NCBI RefSeq assembly: GCF_023158935.1 | Contig: NZ_CP096120.1 | Coordinates: 2,418,001 to 2,482,000 of the forward strand | Origin: Acinetobacter portensis | GTDB lineage: Bacteria > Pseudomonadota > Gammaproteobacteria > Pseudomonadales > Moraxellaceae | Direction: 5' to 3' | Length of the DNA: 64,000 nt | Shown here: in pieces, positions 36,070-44,723 of the stretch | How the letters are laid out: every line of letters begins with the position of its first letter | How positions within the stretch are numbered: the stretch's first letter is position 1 | Program-made: the position numbers and the translations under genes | Notes under the pieces: generated by a model | Databases searched by the model: none | What the model was told of the DNA's origin: nothing | Seen by the model: the letters and a program-made list of their open reading frames with translations, nothing else

Positions 36070-36387
36070 ATGAAAAAACCAACCTATACCCCCGAAATTA
36101 GAGAAAGAGCGGTTCAATTACTAATTGAATCTGAAAAAGATTATCCTTCTACTTGGGCTGCAATCACAGCAATTGCGCCTAAGATTGGTTGTACTCCTGA
36201 AACACTTCGTGCCTGGCATCAAAAGCATTTAGATCAGCAAAATCCTATTAAAGTACAACAGATATCTGATCAAGAAAAAATGAAGCAAATGGAACGTGAA
36301 ATTAAAGAATTAAAGCGTGCCAATGAAATTCTACGTAAAGCAGCCGCTTTTTTCGCCCAGGCGGAGCTCGACCGCCCACACAAATAA
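36070..36387 (+). CDS. IS3-family OrfA
   Basis: The 105-residue OrfA has the helix-turn-helix of IS3-type elements (YTPEIRERAVQLLIES, then KIGCTPETLRAWHQKH) and a C-terminal leucine-zipper-like helix (MKQMEREIKELKRANEILRKA). It binds the element ends and is normally joined to OrfB by frameshifting. The stop TAATG overlaps the OrfB start. Intact, but its partner is truncated here. Confidence 0.88.
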   Translation: MKKPTYTPEIRERAVQLLIESEKDYPSTWAAITAIAPKIGCTPETLRAWHQKHLDQQNPIKVQQISDQEKMKQMEREIKELKRANEILRKAAAFFAQAELDRPHK

Positions 36388-36577
36388 TGGTGGATTTCAT
36401 CCATAACAATAAAGACTTATATGGTGTTGATGCGATTTGTAGGATTTTACCGATCGCAGCTTCAACCTATTACCGAACTTTAGATCTCGCTGACAATCCA
36501 GAACATCGAGCGAAACGAGATCTACATGATGAGCATCATGCTGAACAAATTAAACGAATTTGGAAGGAAAGTTTAGG
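36387..36577 (+). pseudogene. IS3-family OrfB, N-terminal fragment
   Basis: Encodes DFIHNNKDLYGVDAICRILP and IAASTYYRTLDLAD, then EQIKRIWKES, the region before the DDE domain. The IS66 end at 36578 interrupts it, so no catalytic residue remains. Confidence 0.85.
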
Positions 36578-36669
36578 GTAAGCGTCCGCTGATCCCCACT
36601 TTTTCTAACTCATTAATACCGCGATAGTGTCCACTAAAATTTAAGTGGACACCTATCTATGGATTTAAA
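36578..36669 (+). mobile_element. Left fragment of an older IS66 element
   Basis: Begins GTAAGCGTCCGCTGATCCCC inside IS3 orfB. It contains a GTGTCCACT/AGTGGACAC hairpin (about 36627-36652) and the first codons of its tnpA (ATGGATTTAAA at 36659). It is split there by the composite transposon and resumes at 43873 as ...GATTTAAAGACAGTT. Confidence 0.85.
36662..36669 (+). repeat. 8-bp target duplication, left copy
   Basis: GATTTAAA directly before the GTAAGCG end; repeated at 43873-43880. IS66-family elements typically duplicate 8 bp. Confidence 0.9.
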
Positions 36670-36736
36670 GTAAGCGTCCGCTGAACCCCACTTTTCTTAT
36701 TTTCTCAATATCCCGATAGTGTCCATTATTTATTAA

Positions 36737-37213
36737 ATGGACATTATGTTTATGGCCTTAGACACTTTTATAGACACTGAACAAACGACAGAAAGAACCC
36801 GCAGAATCTTCGCAACTGATTTTAAACAGCACCTGGTCGAGCTTTGCCTGCAGCCAGACACATCGGTGGCCAAGGTGGCAATGCAACATCAGGTCAATGC
36901 CAATCTGCTACATAAATGGATTCGCCAGTCCAGATCAATGGTCCCGGCACTAAAAAGCCCACCCAGTCCACAGACCGACTTTCTTCCCGTCATTCTTCAC
37001 CCGACTCCAGTCAGACAAGAAGCACCTCTGCCACCTGACGCAACTAAACAAGAAACACCTCCACCACCTGTGCCGGAGAAGAAAGCTACCGCCCATATCA
37101 GGATTCCACTGCATGAGGAACAAGGTTCCGTAAGGGATCAGATGATCGAAATCGAATGGCCGGTGGAGTCTGCAACTGAATTACTGTTGCTGATCCAGGG
37201 TTTGACTCAATGA
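36737..37213 (+). CDS. IS66-family TnpA accessory protein
   Basis: A 158-residue frame with the TnpA helix-turn-helix (FKQHLVELCLQPDTSVAKVA and VNANLLHKWIRQ), followed by a proline-rich linker and a small C-terminal domain (PVESATELLLLIQGL). The true start may be the ATG a few codons in (MALDTFIDTE). TGA overlaps the tnpB ATG. TnpA and TnpB are needed for transposition of IS66 elements, but their exact job is not settled. Confidence 0.88.
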   Translation: MDIMFMALDTFIDTEQTTERTRRIFATDFKQHLVELCLQPDTSVAKVAMQHQVNANLLHKWIRQSRSMVPALKSPPSPQTDFLPVILHPTPVRQEAPLPPDATKQETPPPPVPEKKATAHIRIPLHEEQGSVRDQMIEIEWPVESATELLLLIQGLTQ

Positions 37214-37545
37214 TCCGCATCGAAGAAATTTGGCTTGCTACCCAACCCATGGACATGCGTGCAGGGATGGATACTGTCATGGCTCAGGTGCTGAGAGCCT
37301 TTGGCTACATCAAACCGCATTGCGCTTACCTGTTCTGTAATAAACGTGGCCATCGCATGAAAGTAATGGTGCATGATGGACTGGGCATCTGGCTCTGTGC
37401 CCGGCGTTTGGAACAGGGAAAATTTCACTGGGCTCAAGTTCACCAAGGTGAAACCGTGGCCCTCAGCCCGGAACAGTTACAGGCATTAATCCAGGGTTTG
37501 CCCTGGCAGAGAATTGGATTGCAGCAAGTGGTGACTATGCTCTAA
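37210..37545 (+). CDS. IS66-family TnpB (Orf2) protein
   Basis: The 111-residue TnpB has the family hallmark QPMDMRAGMDTVMAQVLRAF and YLFCNKRGHRMKVMVHDGLG, then LCARRLEQGKFHW. ATGA overlap with tnpA indicates coupled translation. Closely similar to the second copy at 41785. Confidence 0.92.
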   Translation: MIRIEEIWLATQPMDMRAGMDTVMAQVLRAFGYIKPHCAYLFCNKRGHRMKVMVHDGLGIWLCARRLEQGKFHWAQVHQGETVALSPEQLQALIQGLPWQRIGLQQVVTML

Positions 37546-37619
37546 ACCAAGCTCGGCCATTCTGCCATCCTCCAAACGTTCTATTTCATTCTATTCATGA
37601 CCTCAGGCATACTGCGGTC

Positions 37620-39281
37620 ATGAATACACTGCCTGACTTAAGCCAACTGACCCATGAACAACTGCTGGAATTCACCAGACAGTTGGCGCTGCAGCATCAA
37701 CAACTCGCAGAAGATAAACAACAATTAGATGCCAAAGTTCAGCATCTTGAAGTATCCAATCAGCAATTAGATGCCAAAGTTCAGCAACTTGAAGTATCCA
37801 ATCAGCAATTAGATTCTAAAGTTAAATCTCTCTCTATTCTCAATCAAAAATACGAGCATGAACTTGCGCAGTTTAAACGGCATAAGTTCGCCAAGAAGAA
37901 TGAACACTTAACAGCCAAACAAATCCATCTGTGGGATGAAGCGGTCGAAGAAGATATTGCCGCTGTTGATCTGGAATTAGAACGATTAAATGCAGGTAAA
38001 ACTGATGCATCCGCGCAGAAAGCCACAGCAAACAAACCTAAACGTCGACCACTGCCAGATCACCTGCCAACCCTCCGTATTGAGCACGAACCTGCCTCAA
38101 CGCAATGCAGCTGTGGCTGTACATTGCGTCGTATCGGCGAAGATATCAGTGAAAAACTGAATTTCAGGCCGGCACAGTTCTATAAGGAACAACATATCCG
38201 TGGTAAATGGGTCTGTGATCAGTGTGACATCCTGACTCAACAAGCGATGCCTGCCCATGTCATTGATAAAGGCATTGCCAGTGCAGAATTGCTGAGTCAT
38301 GTGCTGGTGTCGAAATATGCTGATCATTTACCCTTGTACCGTCAACGCCAGATTTTTCTACGTGCGGGAATTGATTTATCCAGATCCACTCTGTCAGATT
38401 GGGTTGGTCGCTGTGGGGTTGAACTTGAACCCCTGGCAGATGCCTTAAAACATGTAGTGTTGCAACAACAGGTGATGCATGCGGATGAAACGCCAGTAAC
38501 GGTGATGCAGATCGGTGAGAAAAAGCCGAAAAAGGGTTATGTCTGGGCCTATGCCACCACACAGAATAATCCAGTTCAGGCGGTGATCTATGACTTTCAG
38601 GATAGCCGTTCTGGCCAGCATGCTGAAGACTTCCTGAAAGGCTGGCAGGGTTATCTGGTCTGTGATGATTACAGTGGTTATAAAGCACGCTTTAAATCTG
38701 GTCAGATCATTGAAGTGGGCTGCATGGCACATGCACGTCGTAAATTTCATGAACTGCATGTGACCGGGAAAAGTCAGATCGCTGAACAGGCATTAGTGCT
38801 GATTCAGAAATTATATGCGATAGAAGCAGAATTAAGAAAAAAGACCGATGGTACAGCGCAACAACGCTGCGAATACCGGCAACAGCATAGTCGACCTGTC
38901 ATGCAACAACTGTATGAGTGGCTCAACCAACATCATCTGACGGTGCCATCGAGTTCCGCCACCGCCAAGGCAATCAATTACAGGCTAAAACGTTGGACTG
39001 CTTTAAGCCGCTATCTGGATGATGGCAATCTACCCATTGACAATAATTGGATAGAGAACCAAATGCGTCCCTGGGCCTTGGGGCGTAAGAACTGGCTGTT
39101 TGCTGGCTCGCTGCGCAGTGGTCAGCGAGCGGCGAACATCATGACGCTGATTCAGTCAGCAAAGCTGAATGGGCTTGATCCGTATGCCTATTTAAGTAAT
39201 GTGCTAAAAAGGCTGCCGACACATAAAGTGACCCAAATAGAAGAATTACTTCCACACCGCTGGAAACCCAACTCAAATTAA
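37620..39281 (+). CDS. IS66-family TnpC transposase
   Basis: This 553-residue DDE transposase has an N-terminal coiled coil made of repeated QQLDAKVQHLEVSN units (about residues 30-75). A helix-turn-helix/zinc-binding region follows (CSCGCTLRRIG...CDQCD), then the DDE core. Candidate acidic residues are in HADETPVTV (D), LVCDDYSGYKA (D) and DNNWIENQMRP (E), the last matching the N-x-x-E/R box of the family. The length is normal and the frame is open, so it may be active. Confidence 0.92.
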   Translation: MNTLPDLSQLTHEQLLEFTRQLALQHQQLAEDKQQLDAKVQHLEVSNQQLDAKVQQLEVSNQQLDSKVKSLSILNQKYEHELAQFKRHKFAKKNEHLTAKQIHLWDEAVEEDIAAVDLELERLNAGKTDASAQKATANKPKRRPLPDHLPTLRIEHEPASTQCSCGCTLRRIGEDISEKLNFRPAQFYKEQHIRGKWVCDQCDILTQQAMPAHVIDKGIASAELLSHVLVSKYADHLPLYRQRQIFLRAGIDLSRSTLSDWVGRCGVELEPLADALKHVVLQQQVMHADETPVTVMQIGEKKPKKGYVWAYATTQNNPVQAVIYDFQDSRSGQHAEDFLKGWQGYLVCDDYSGYKARFKSGQIIEVGCMAHARRKFHELHVTGKSQIAEQALVLIQKLYAIEAELRKKTDGTAQQRCEYRQQHSRPVMQQLYEWLNQHHLTVPSSSATAKAINYRLKRWTALSRYLDDGNLPIDNNWIENQMRPWALGRKNWLFAGSLRSGQRAANIMTLIQSAKLNGLDPYAYLSNVLKRLPTHKVTQIEELLPHRWKPNSN

Positions 39282-39312
39282 AAAATAGCTATGGGGCTCA
39301 GCGGACGCTTAC

Positions 39313-39645
39313 TTAGATCGTTTACGGATGAGCCATGCTTATAGTGTTACTTTTGATAATGGTAAGGAATTTGCCGAACACAAAAGAATCACTGATGCCG
39401 GCATAGATACGTATTTTGCTGATCCTTACAAGTCTATTCAACGAGCAAGGAATGAAAATACGAATGGTTTAATCCGGCAATATCTGCCAAAATCATCATC
39501 GTTTGATGACGTGTCAAACGAACAAATAGAGCAGATAGAATTTGCACTCAACCATCGTCCTAGAAAAACACTAGGTTGGTATACGCCTAGTGAAGTTATG
39601 GCTGGTTTTTATACTGTTGCACTTGCCGCTTGAATCCGCCAATAT
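39313..39645 (+). mobile_element. IS30-family fragment, right end
   Basis: Directly after the IS66 end, the frame (start of the fragment at 39313) encodes the C-terminal third of an IS30-type transposase to TGA 39633. VTFDNGKEFAEH holds the second catalytic aspartate region, DPYKSIQRARNENTNGLIRQ the glutamate box, and NHRPRKTLGW the conserved end. The N-terminal part and left end are missing, so it is inactive. Confidence 0.85.
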
Positions 39646-39952
39646 TAATGGAATGACTTTAAATTCACTTTTATAACTAAGCAAAGCCACAATTAATCAG
39701 AAATTATGATAAGATCAGCTTTCTTAAAAATGTGTTTTTTATAAAGATGAATTGCTTAGGTAATTTTTACTGTCTTTAGCACATTTTATTATTTTTTCTT
39801 TTTTTTAATTCACATCCTATTTTGAACAGATTTTTAATCGCTCAATTTAGGATTGTATTTGCTTATCTTTATAATGCTTATATTTCAAATCCTAAATTGT
39901 GACACTCAAAATTGGAGAGGTAATTAAGAACTCAAAACTAATGGAGATAGCA
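39646..39952. other. Upstream region of the monooxygenase gene
   Basis: About 300 AT-rich bases with no gene. GGAG at 39943 precedes ATG 39953 by six bases and decides the start. A promoter could come from this stretch or from the IS30 end, but no consensus pair was found. Confidence 0.35.
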
Positions 39953-41311
39953 ATGGATCGAATTGCAATTATTGGTGCTGGCCCAAGTGGCATGGCCCAA
40001 TTAAGAGCGTTTCAGTCAGCAAAGGCCAAAGGTCTACAAGTTCCTGAAATTGTATGTTTCGAAAAACAAAATGATTGGGGCGGGCTATGGAACTATACTT
40101 GGCGCACTGGTATAGATGAACATGGGGAACCTGTCCACGGCAGTATGTACCGCTATTTATGGTCAAATGGCCCCAAAGAAGCGCTAGAATTTGCCGATTA
40201 TACTTTTGATGAACATTTCAAAAAACCAATCGCTTCATATCCGCCACGTGCAGTACTGTGGGATTACATCAAAGGCCGTGCAGAAAAAGCACAGGTCAAA
40301 GATTTAGTCCGTTTCAATAGTGCCGTTCAGCATATTGCCTATGATGAAACAACGCAAAAATTCACGGTAGATGTCGAAGATTATGCACAACAACAGCACT
40401 ATTCAGAACAATTTGATTATGTTGTCGTTGCATCTGGACACTTCTCTACCCCACGTGTTCCTGTTTATGAAGGCTTTGATCAATTCCATGGTCGCATTTT
40501 GCACGCACACGACTTCCGTGATGCGCTGGAATTTAAAGGTAAGTCTGTGTTATTGGTTGGCAGCAGCTACTCTGCCGAAGACATTGGTTCACAATGTTAT
40601 AAATACGGTGCTAAGCAAATTTACAGTTGCTATCGCAGTAAAGCCATGGGTTTTAAATGGCCTAAAAACTGGTCTGAAAAGCCACAATTACTGCGTGTAG
40701 ATGAAAATACTGCTTATTTTGGTGATGGAACATCTGCCAAAATTGATGCCATTATTTTATGCACAGGCTATTTGCACCACTTCCCATTTATTGAAGATAA
40801 CCTACGCCTCAGAACACATAACTGCCTTTATCCGCAGGGTTTATATCAGGGTGTGGTGTGGGAAAAGAATCCTCGCTTGTTCTACTTGGGCATGCAAGAT
40901 CAATGGTACACCTTCAATATGTTCGATGCGCAAGCATGGTTTGTCCGTGATGTGATTTTGGGCAAAATTACTTTACCAAGCACGGCAGAAATGCAGAGCC
41001 ATACGCAGACCTTACATGAAAAAGAGCAGCGCCTATTGAACGATGAACAATCTGCCCGCTTCCAAGGCGATTACATCAAACGCCTGATTGCGCAGACGGA
41101 CTATCCATCATTCAATATTGATGCAGTGCATGATATTTTCATGCAATGGAAAAAGCATAAAAAAGAAAACATTATGGGCTTTAGAGATAAAGTCTATCGC
41201 TCAGTAATGACTGGAAAAATGGCTAAGCCACATCACACGCCATGGTTATATGCGCTAGATGATTCTTTAGAAAGCTATTTGGAAGATGAAGCGCAGCGTG
41301 GAGCGATGTAA
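39953..41311 (+). CDS. Flavin monooxygenase, trimethylamine-monooxygenase-like
   Basis: This 452-residue class B flavoprotein monooxygenase uses FAD and NADPH. The FAD site is [15 protein letters not shown] (residues 5-19). [12 protein letters not shown] follows, then the FMO-defining motif [11 protein letters not shown] (about 178-188), the NADPH site [14 protein letters not shown] (about 196-209) and [11 protein letters not shown]. Length and the [12 protein letters not shown] segment resemble bacterial trimethylamine monooxygenase (Tmm), which makes trimethylamine N-oxide. Relatives also oxidise indole or sulphides, so the substrate is inferred. It is the only metabolic gene inside the IS66 composite transposon. 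A terminator follows the gene. Confidence 0.88.
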   Translation: MDRIAIIGAGPSGMAQLRAFQSAKAKGLQVPEIVCFEKQNDWGGLWNYTWRTGIDEHGEPVHGSMYRYLWSNGPKEALEFADYTFDEHFKKPIASYPPRAVLWDYIKGRAEKAQVKDLVRFNSAVQHIAYDETTQKFTVDVEDYAQQQHYSEQFDYVVVASGHFSTPRVPVYEGFDQFHGRILHAHDFRDALEFKGKSVLLVGSSYSAEDIGSQCYKYGAKQIYSCYRSKAMGFKWPKNWSEKPQLLRVDENTAYFGDGTSAKIDAIILCTGYLHHFPFIEDNLRLRTHNCLYPQGLYQGVVWEKNPRLFYLGMQDQWYTFNMFDAQAWFVRDVILGKITLPSTAEMQSHTQTLHEKEQRLLNDEQSARFQGDYIKRLIAQTDYPSFNIDAVHDIFMQWKKHKKENIMGFRDKVYRSVMTGKMAKPHHTPWLYALDDSLESYLEDEAQRGAM

Positions 41312-41352
41312 GGCTTAATCACAAAAAGCCACACAATACGCAGCAAAATAGC

Positions 41353-41389
41353 CAACAAGCCCCATAAGTTATGGTCATGGGGTTTGTTG
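41353..41389 (+). terminator. Terminator after the monooxygenase gene
   Basis: CAACAAGCCCCAT and ATGGGGTTTGTTG form a 13-bp stem (one G-T pair) around an 11-base loop. Confidence 0.7.
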
Positions 41390-41788
41390 TTTGGACTGCC
41401 ACCACTCTCCGAGACAAATAAGGCCGTACAGCCTTTACGACGTAACAACCCTGATGAACATGAACCTCTCGAAGCAAAGAAAGAAATCCTTTGCCTTAAA
41501 GCACCGAACGTTTCAATTGCTTCGGTCGCTTTGCAACATGGATTGAATACAAATCTTGTATCCAAATGGATTCGCTTAATTGATGCTAAGCCAGGGAATG
41601 ATCGCTCACCACTACCGAATAAACCTGCATTTATTGCCTTATCTTGCTCTGCACCATTAGATCCTACTCCTACTGACATGTTAACGGTTCAAATTACTTT
41701 ACCCCACTCAAAAGCAGAAATTGACTTGAAATGGCAAGTATCAGAAATATCTGCTTTAGCAGAATTACTCAAGGCACTTGCAACATGA
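41390..41788 (+). pseudogene. IS66 TnpA, N-terminally truncated
   Basis: The recognisable part starts near EILCLKAPNVSIASVALQHG and NTNLVSKWIRL (helix-turn-helix), followed by a short C-terminal domain ending in LAELLKALAT. The expected N terminus is missing, replaced by the junction with the monooxygenase 3' region. The frame upstream (LFGLPPLSETNKAVQ) looks unrelated. The stop overlaps the tnpB ATG at 41785. Confidence 0.75.
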
Positions 41789-42120
41789 TCCATATCGATG
41801 AAATCTGGCTCTCTACCCAGCCGATGGACATGCGTGCGGGTATGGATACTGCCATGGCTCAGGTGCTGAGAGCCTTTGGCTCGATCAAACCGCATTGCGC
41901 CTACCTGTTCTGTAATAAGCGTGGCCATCGCATGAAAGTGCTGGTGCATGATGGATTGGGCATCTGGCTGTGTGCCCGGCGGCTGGAACAGGGAAAATTC
42001 CACTGGGCTAAAGTTCACCAGGGTGAAAATGTAGCCCTCAGCCCAGAGCAGTTGCAGGCACTGATCCAGGGTTTACCCTGGCAGAGAATTGGACGACAGC
42101 AGGTGGTGACGATGCTCTAA
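41785..42120 (+). CDS. IS66-family TnpB, second copy
   Basis: A 111-residue TnpB nearly identical to the protein at 37210 (QPMDMRAGMDTAMAQVLRAF, YLFCNKRGHRMKV). I choose ATG 41785 because it makes the usual ATGA overlap with tnpA; a longer in-frame start is a shadow of tnpA. Confidence 0.9.
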   Translation: MIHIDEIWLSTQPMDMRAGMDTAMAQVLRAFGSIKPHCAYLFCNKRGHRMKVLVHDGLGIWLCARRLEQGKFHWAKVHQGENVALSPEQLQALIQGLPWQRIGRQQVVTML

Positions 42121-42194
42121 ACCAGGCTCGTACATTCTGCTATTCTCCAAACGTTCTATTTCATTCTCTTCATGACCTCAGGCATACTGCGGTC

Positions 42195-43841
42195 ATGAAA
42201 ACGCTGCCTGATTTAAACCAACTGACCCATGAGCAACTGCTGGAATTTACCCGGCAATTAGCGATGCAGCATCAGTCTTTGGCACAATCAAATCAGCAAT
42301 TAGATGCCAAAGTTCAACATCTGGAAGTCACCAATCAACAATTAGATGGCAAAGTTCAACATCTGGAAGCATGCAACCAACATCTCTCTATTCTCACTCA
42401 AAAATACGAGCATGAACTGGCGCTGTTTAAACAGCACAAATTCGGCAATAAAAATGAACATCTCACCGCAAAACAAATCCATCTCTGGGATGAGGCGGTT
42501 GAAGAAGATATCGCAGCGGTTGATCTGGAACTGGAACGGCTGAATGCAGATAAAACCAATGCAGCTGCACAGAAAGCCCCAGTCAACAAACCTAAACGTC
42601 GACTGCTGCCAGATCATCTACACACCATCCGTATTGAGCATGAACCTGCATCAACCCAATGCAGCTGTGGCTGCACCTTGCGTCGTATCGGTGAAGATGT
42701 CAGCGAGAAACTGAATTTCAGACCGGCACAGTTCTATAAGGAACAGCATGTGCGTGGCAAATGGGTCTGTGATGAGTGTGACACCCTGACTCAGCAAGCG
42801 ATGCCCGCCTATGTGATTGATAAAGGCATTGCTTCACCTGAATTGCTTAGCCATGTACTGGTATCGAAATATGCCGATCATTTACCGCTGTACCGTCAAC
42901 GTCAAATCTTTCTACGCGCAGGTGTTGATCTGTCCAGATCAACCTTATCTGACTGGATTGGCCGCTGTGGGGTGGAACTGGAACCTCTGGCCAATGCCTT
43001 AAAACAGGTGGTACTGCAACAGCAGGTGATCCATGCAGATGAAACACCGGTGACGGTCATGCAGATGGGTGAAAATGAGAAAAAGCCCAAAAAAGGTTAT
43101 GTCTGGGCCTATGCCAGCACACAGTACAATCCAGTTCAGGCAGTGATCTATGACTTTCAAGATAGCCGTTCTGGCCAGCATGCTGAAGACTTCCTGAAAG
43201 GCTGGCAGGGTCATTTGGTCTGTGATGATTACAGTGGTTATAAAGCACGCTTTAAATCTGGTCAGATCATTGAAGTGGGCTGCATGGCACATGCACGTCG
43301 TAAATTCCATGAACTACATGTGACCAAGAAAAGTCAGGTCGCTGAACAGGCATTAGTGCTGATTCAGAAACTGTATGCTATAGAAGCAGAACTCAGGAAA
43401 AAGATTGATGGTACGGCAGAACAACGCCGGGAATACCGACAACAGTATAGTCAACCAGTGATGCAACAACTGTATGAATGGCTTAACCAACATTATCTGA
43501 CGGTGCCGTCGAGTTCTCCAATCGCCAAGGCTATTCATTATACGCTGAAGCGTTGGCCAGCCTTAAGCCGCTATCTGGATGATGGCAATCTACCTATTTG
43601 CAATAACTGGGTCGAGAACCAAATGCGACCTTGGGCGTTAGGACGCAAGAACTGGCTGTTTGCGGGCTCGCTGCGTAGTGGTCAACGAGCTGCCAATATC
43701 ATGACTTTAATCCAGTCAGCAAAGCTGAATGGACTGGATCCGTATGCTTATTTAAGTGATGTGCTGAAAAGGTTACCGACACATAAAGTGACTCAAATAG
43801 AAGAATTACTGCCACACTGCTGGAAACCTGAACCGAATTAA
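42195..43841 (+). CDS. IS66-family TnpC transposase, second copy
   Basis: The 548-residue protein is close to the left copy, with one coiled-coil unit fewer. It has the same CSCGCTLRRIG zinc-binding region and catalytic boxes HADETPVTV and LVCDDYSGYKA. The last acidic box reads ICNNWVENQMRP in place of IDNNWIENQMRP; the aspartate two residues before the NNW is a cysteine here. Whether that matters for catalysis is not known. The right end follows within 31 bases of the stop. Confidence 0.9.
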   Translation: MKTLPDLNQLTHEQLLEFTRQLAMQHQSLAQSNQQLDAKVQHLEVTNQQLDGKVQHLEACNQHLSILTQKYEHELALFKQHKFGNKNEHLTAKQIHLWDEAVEEDIAAVDLELERLNADKTNAAAQKAPVNKPKRRLLPDHLHTIRIEHEPASTQCSCGCTLRRIGEDVSEKLNFRPAQFYKEQHVRGKWVCDECDTLTQQAMPAYVIDKGIASPELLSHVLVSKYADHLPLYRQRQIFLRAGVDLSRSTLSDWIGRCGVELEPLANALKQVVLQQQVIHADETPVTVMQMGENEKKPKKGYVWAYASTQYNPVQAVIYDFQDSRSGQHAEDFLKGWQGHLVCDDYSGYKARFKSGQIIEVGCMAHARRKFHELHVTKKSQVAEQALVLIQKLYAIEAELRKKIDGTAEQRREYRQQYSQPVMQQLYEWLNQHYLTVPSSSPIAKAIHYTLKRWPALSRYLDDGNLPICNNWVENQMRPWALGRKNWLFAGSLRSGQRAANIMTLIQSAKLNGLDPYAYLSDVLKRLPTHKVTQIEELLPHCWKPEPN

Positions 43842-43872
43842 AAAATAGCGATGGGGTTTAGCGGACGCTTAC

Positions 43873-43966
43873 GATTTAAAGACAGTTATAGACACTGCAC
43901 CAACGCTAAAAAAGCCCCGTCGAACCTTCACGGCTGAATTTAAACATCAACTTATTCAGCAATGCC
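43873..43966 (+). mobile_element. Right part of the older IS66 fragment
   Basis: Begins with the second GATTTAAA (43873-43880). It continues the tnpA frame split at 36669; joined, the start reads MDLKTVIDTAPTLKKPRRTF, then AEFKHQLIQQC, a normal IS66 TnpA N terminus. It ends at an abrupt junction with IS256 sequence near 43966. Confidence 0.8.
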
Positions 43967-44564
43967 ACCGAACTTAAAAATCGAGGGGTACAAGATATTC
44001 TTGTTGCGTGTGTAGATGGACTAAAAGGCTTTCCTGATGCAATAGCCTCTGTTTACCCCCATACCGATATTCAACTGTGTATCGTGCATGTTGTGCGTAA
44101 TAGCTTGAGATTTGTAAGTTGGAAAGACTACAAGGCTGTTACATCTGGACTAAAAGCAATTTATCAGGCCAGTACAGAAGAAAATGCATTAAAGTCCCTA
44201 GAACTCTTTTGTGATCAATGGAATCATCAATATCCAAAAATTGGAGAATCCTGGCGAGCAAATTGGGAAAACATACGGACAATCTTTAGCTATCCAGCTG
44301 AAATACGTCATGCTATTTATACGACGAATGCGATTGAATCACTGAATAGCGTAATCCGCCATTCAACAAAAAAGAGAAAGATCTTCTCTTCAGATGATTC
44401 AGTAAAAAAGGTCATTTATTTAGCAACATCAAACGCTGCTAAAAAATGGACGATGCCAATCCAAAATTGGCGTTTAGCGATGAATTGGTTTACGATTCAT
44501 TTCGATGATCGATTAAAAGATCATTTATAAAAAATGGAACTTACACAAAATAATTTACAGGCTC
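43967..44564 (+). mobile_element. IS256-family fragment, right end
   Basis: The frame continues from about 43967 to TAA 44530 and encodes the C-terminal half of an IS256 mutator-type transposase. It includes LVACVDGLKGFPDAI with the second catalytic aspartate, QLCIVHVVRNSLRFVSWKD, and the glutamate box YTTNAIESLNSVIRHSTKKR. The element's right end (...TTACACAAAATAATTTACAG then GCTC) closes at about 44564. The left end and first catalytic aspartate are gone. Confidence 0.85.
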
Positions 44565-44692
44565 GATTGGACCGCTTTGAGCGAATTGCGGAAATTTCTC
44601 TTCGTATCATAGTGCTCATTCAAAAGTATGCTTTGTTTGATATAGCGGACATTACCTTTTCGGATTTTATTGCCCATAAACTACTAAATTAA
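44534..44692 (+). CDS. Possible 52-residue ORF past the IS256 end
   Basis: ATG 44534 lies in the IS256 terminal repeat and opens 52 codons (RLDRFERIAEISLRIIVLIQ ... FSDFIAHKLLN). The part after 44564 could be the tail of a gene cut by IS256. No family is recognised and it may be chance. Confidence 0.2.
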   Translation: MELTQNNLQARLDRFERIAEISLRIIVLIQKYALFDIADITFSDFIAHKLLN

Positions 44693-44723
44693 AACCCGCT
44701 TAATGTACCTTACTAATTATCTT

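Larger units (their letters stand above)
36020..36577 (+). mobile_element. IS3-family element, left part
   Basis: Starts with inverted repeat TGAACCGTACCGGGTTTGTC at 36020. It carries orfA and the first 64 codons of orfB, then is cut by an IS66 end at 36578. The same terminal repeat bounds the related copy at 57979-59117. No right end of this copy was found in the window. Confidence 0.85.
36670..39312 (+). mobile_element. IS66-family element, left and complete
   Basis: 2643 bp with ends GTAAGCGTCCGCTGAACCCC and GGGGCTCAGCGGACGCTTAC. It encodes TnpA, TnpB and TnpC in order. Confidence 0.9.
36670..43872 (+). mobile_element. IS66 composite transposon with flavin monooxygenase
   Basis: A 7.2-kb unit. 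The outer left end (GTAAGCGTCCGCTGAACCCC) belongs to a complete IS66 element and the outer right end (...TTTAGCGGACGCTTAC) to a second related IS66. Both outer ends are flanked by the same 8 bp, GATTTAAA. Inside are an IS30 fragment and a flavin monooxygenase gene. The inner end of the left IS66 (39312) has no matching duplication. The whole unit therefore either moved as one or grew from one IS66 insertion by later recombination. Confidence 0.8.
41390..43872 (+). mobile_element. Second IS66-family element, left end missing
   Basis: It carries a shortened tnpA, then tnpB and tnpC similar but not identical to those of the left copy, and ends ...GTTTAGCGGACGCTTAC at 43872. There is no GTAAGCG left end after the monooxygenase terminator, so this copy depends on the other for a left terminus. 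The tnpA part is clearly more divergent from the left copy than tnpB and tnpC are. Confidence 0.85.

Noticed and set aside
37700..37820. Repeated units (CAATTAGATGCCAAAGTTCA) that look like a short CRISPR-like array
   Set aside because: They are in frame inside tnpC and encode a heptad-like coiled coil; there are no unique spacers.
41275..41679. Reverse-strand frame of 134 codons
   Set aside because: Shadow of the monooxygenase end and IS66 tnpA; no motif or ribosome site.
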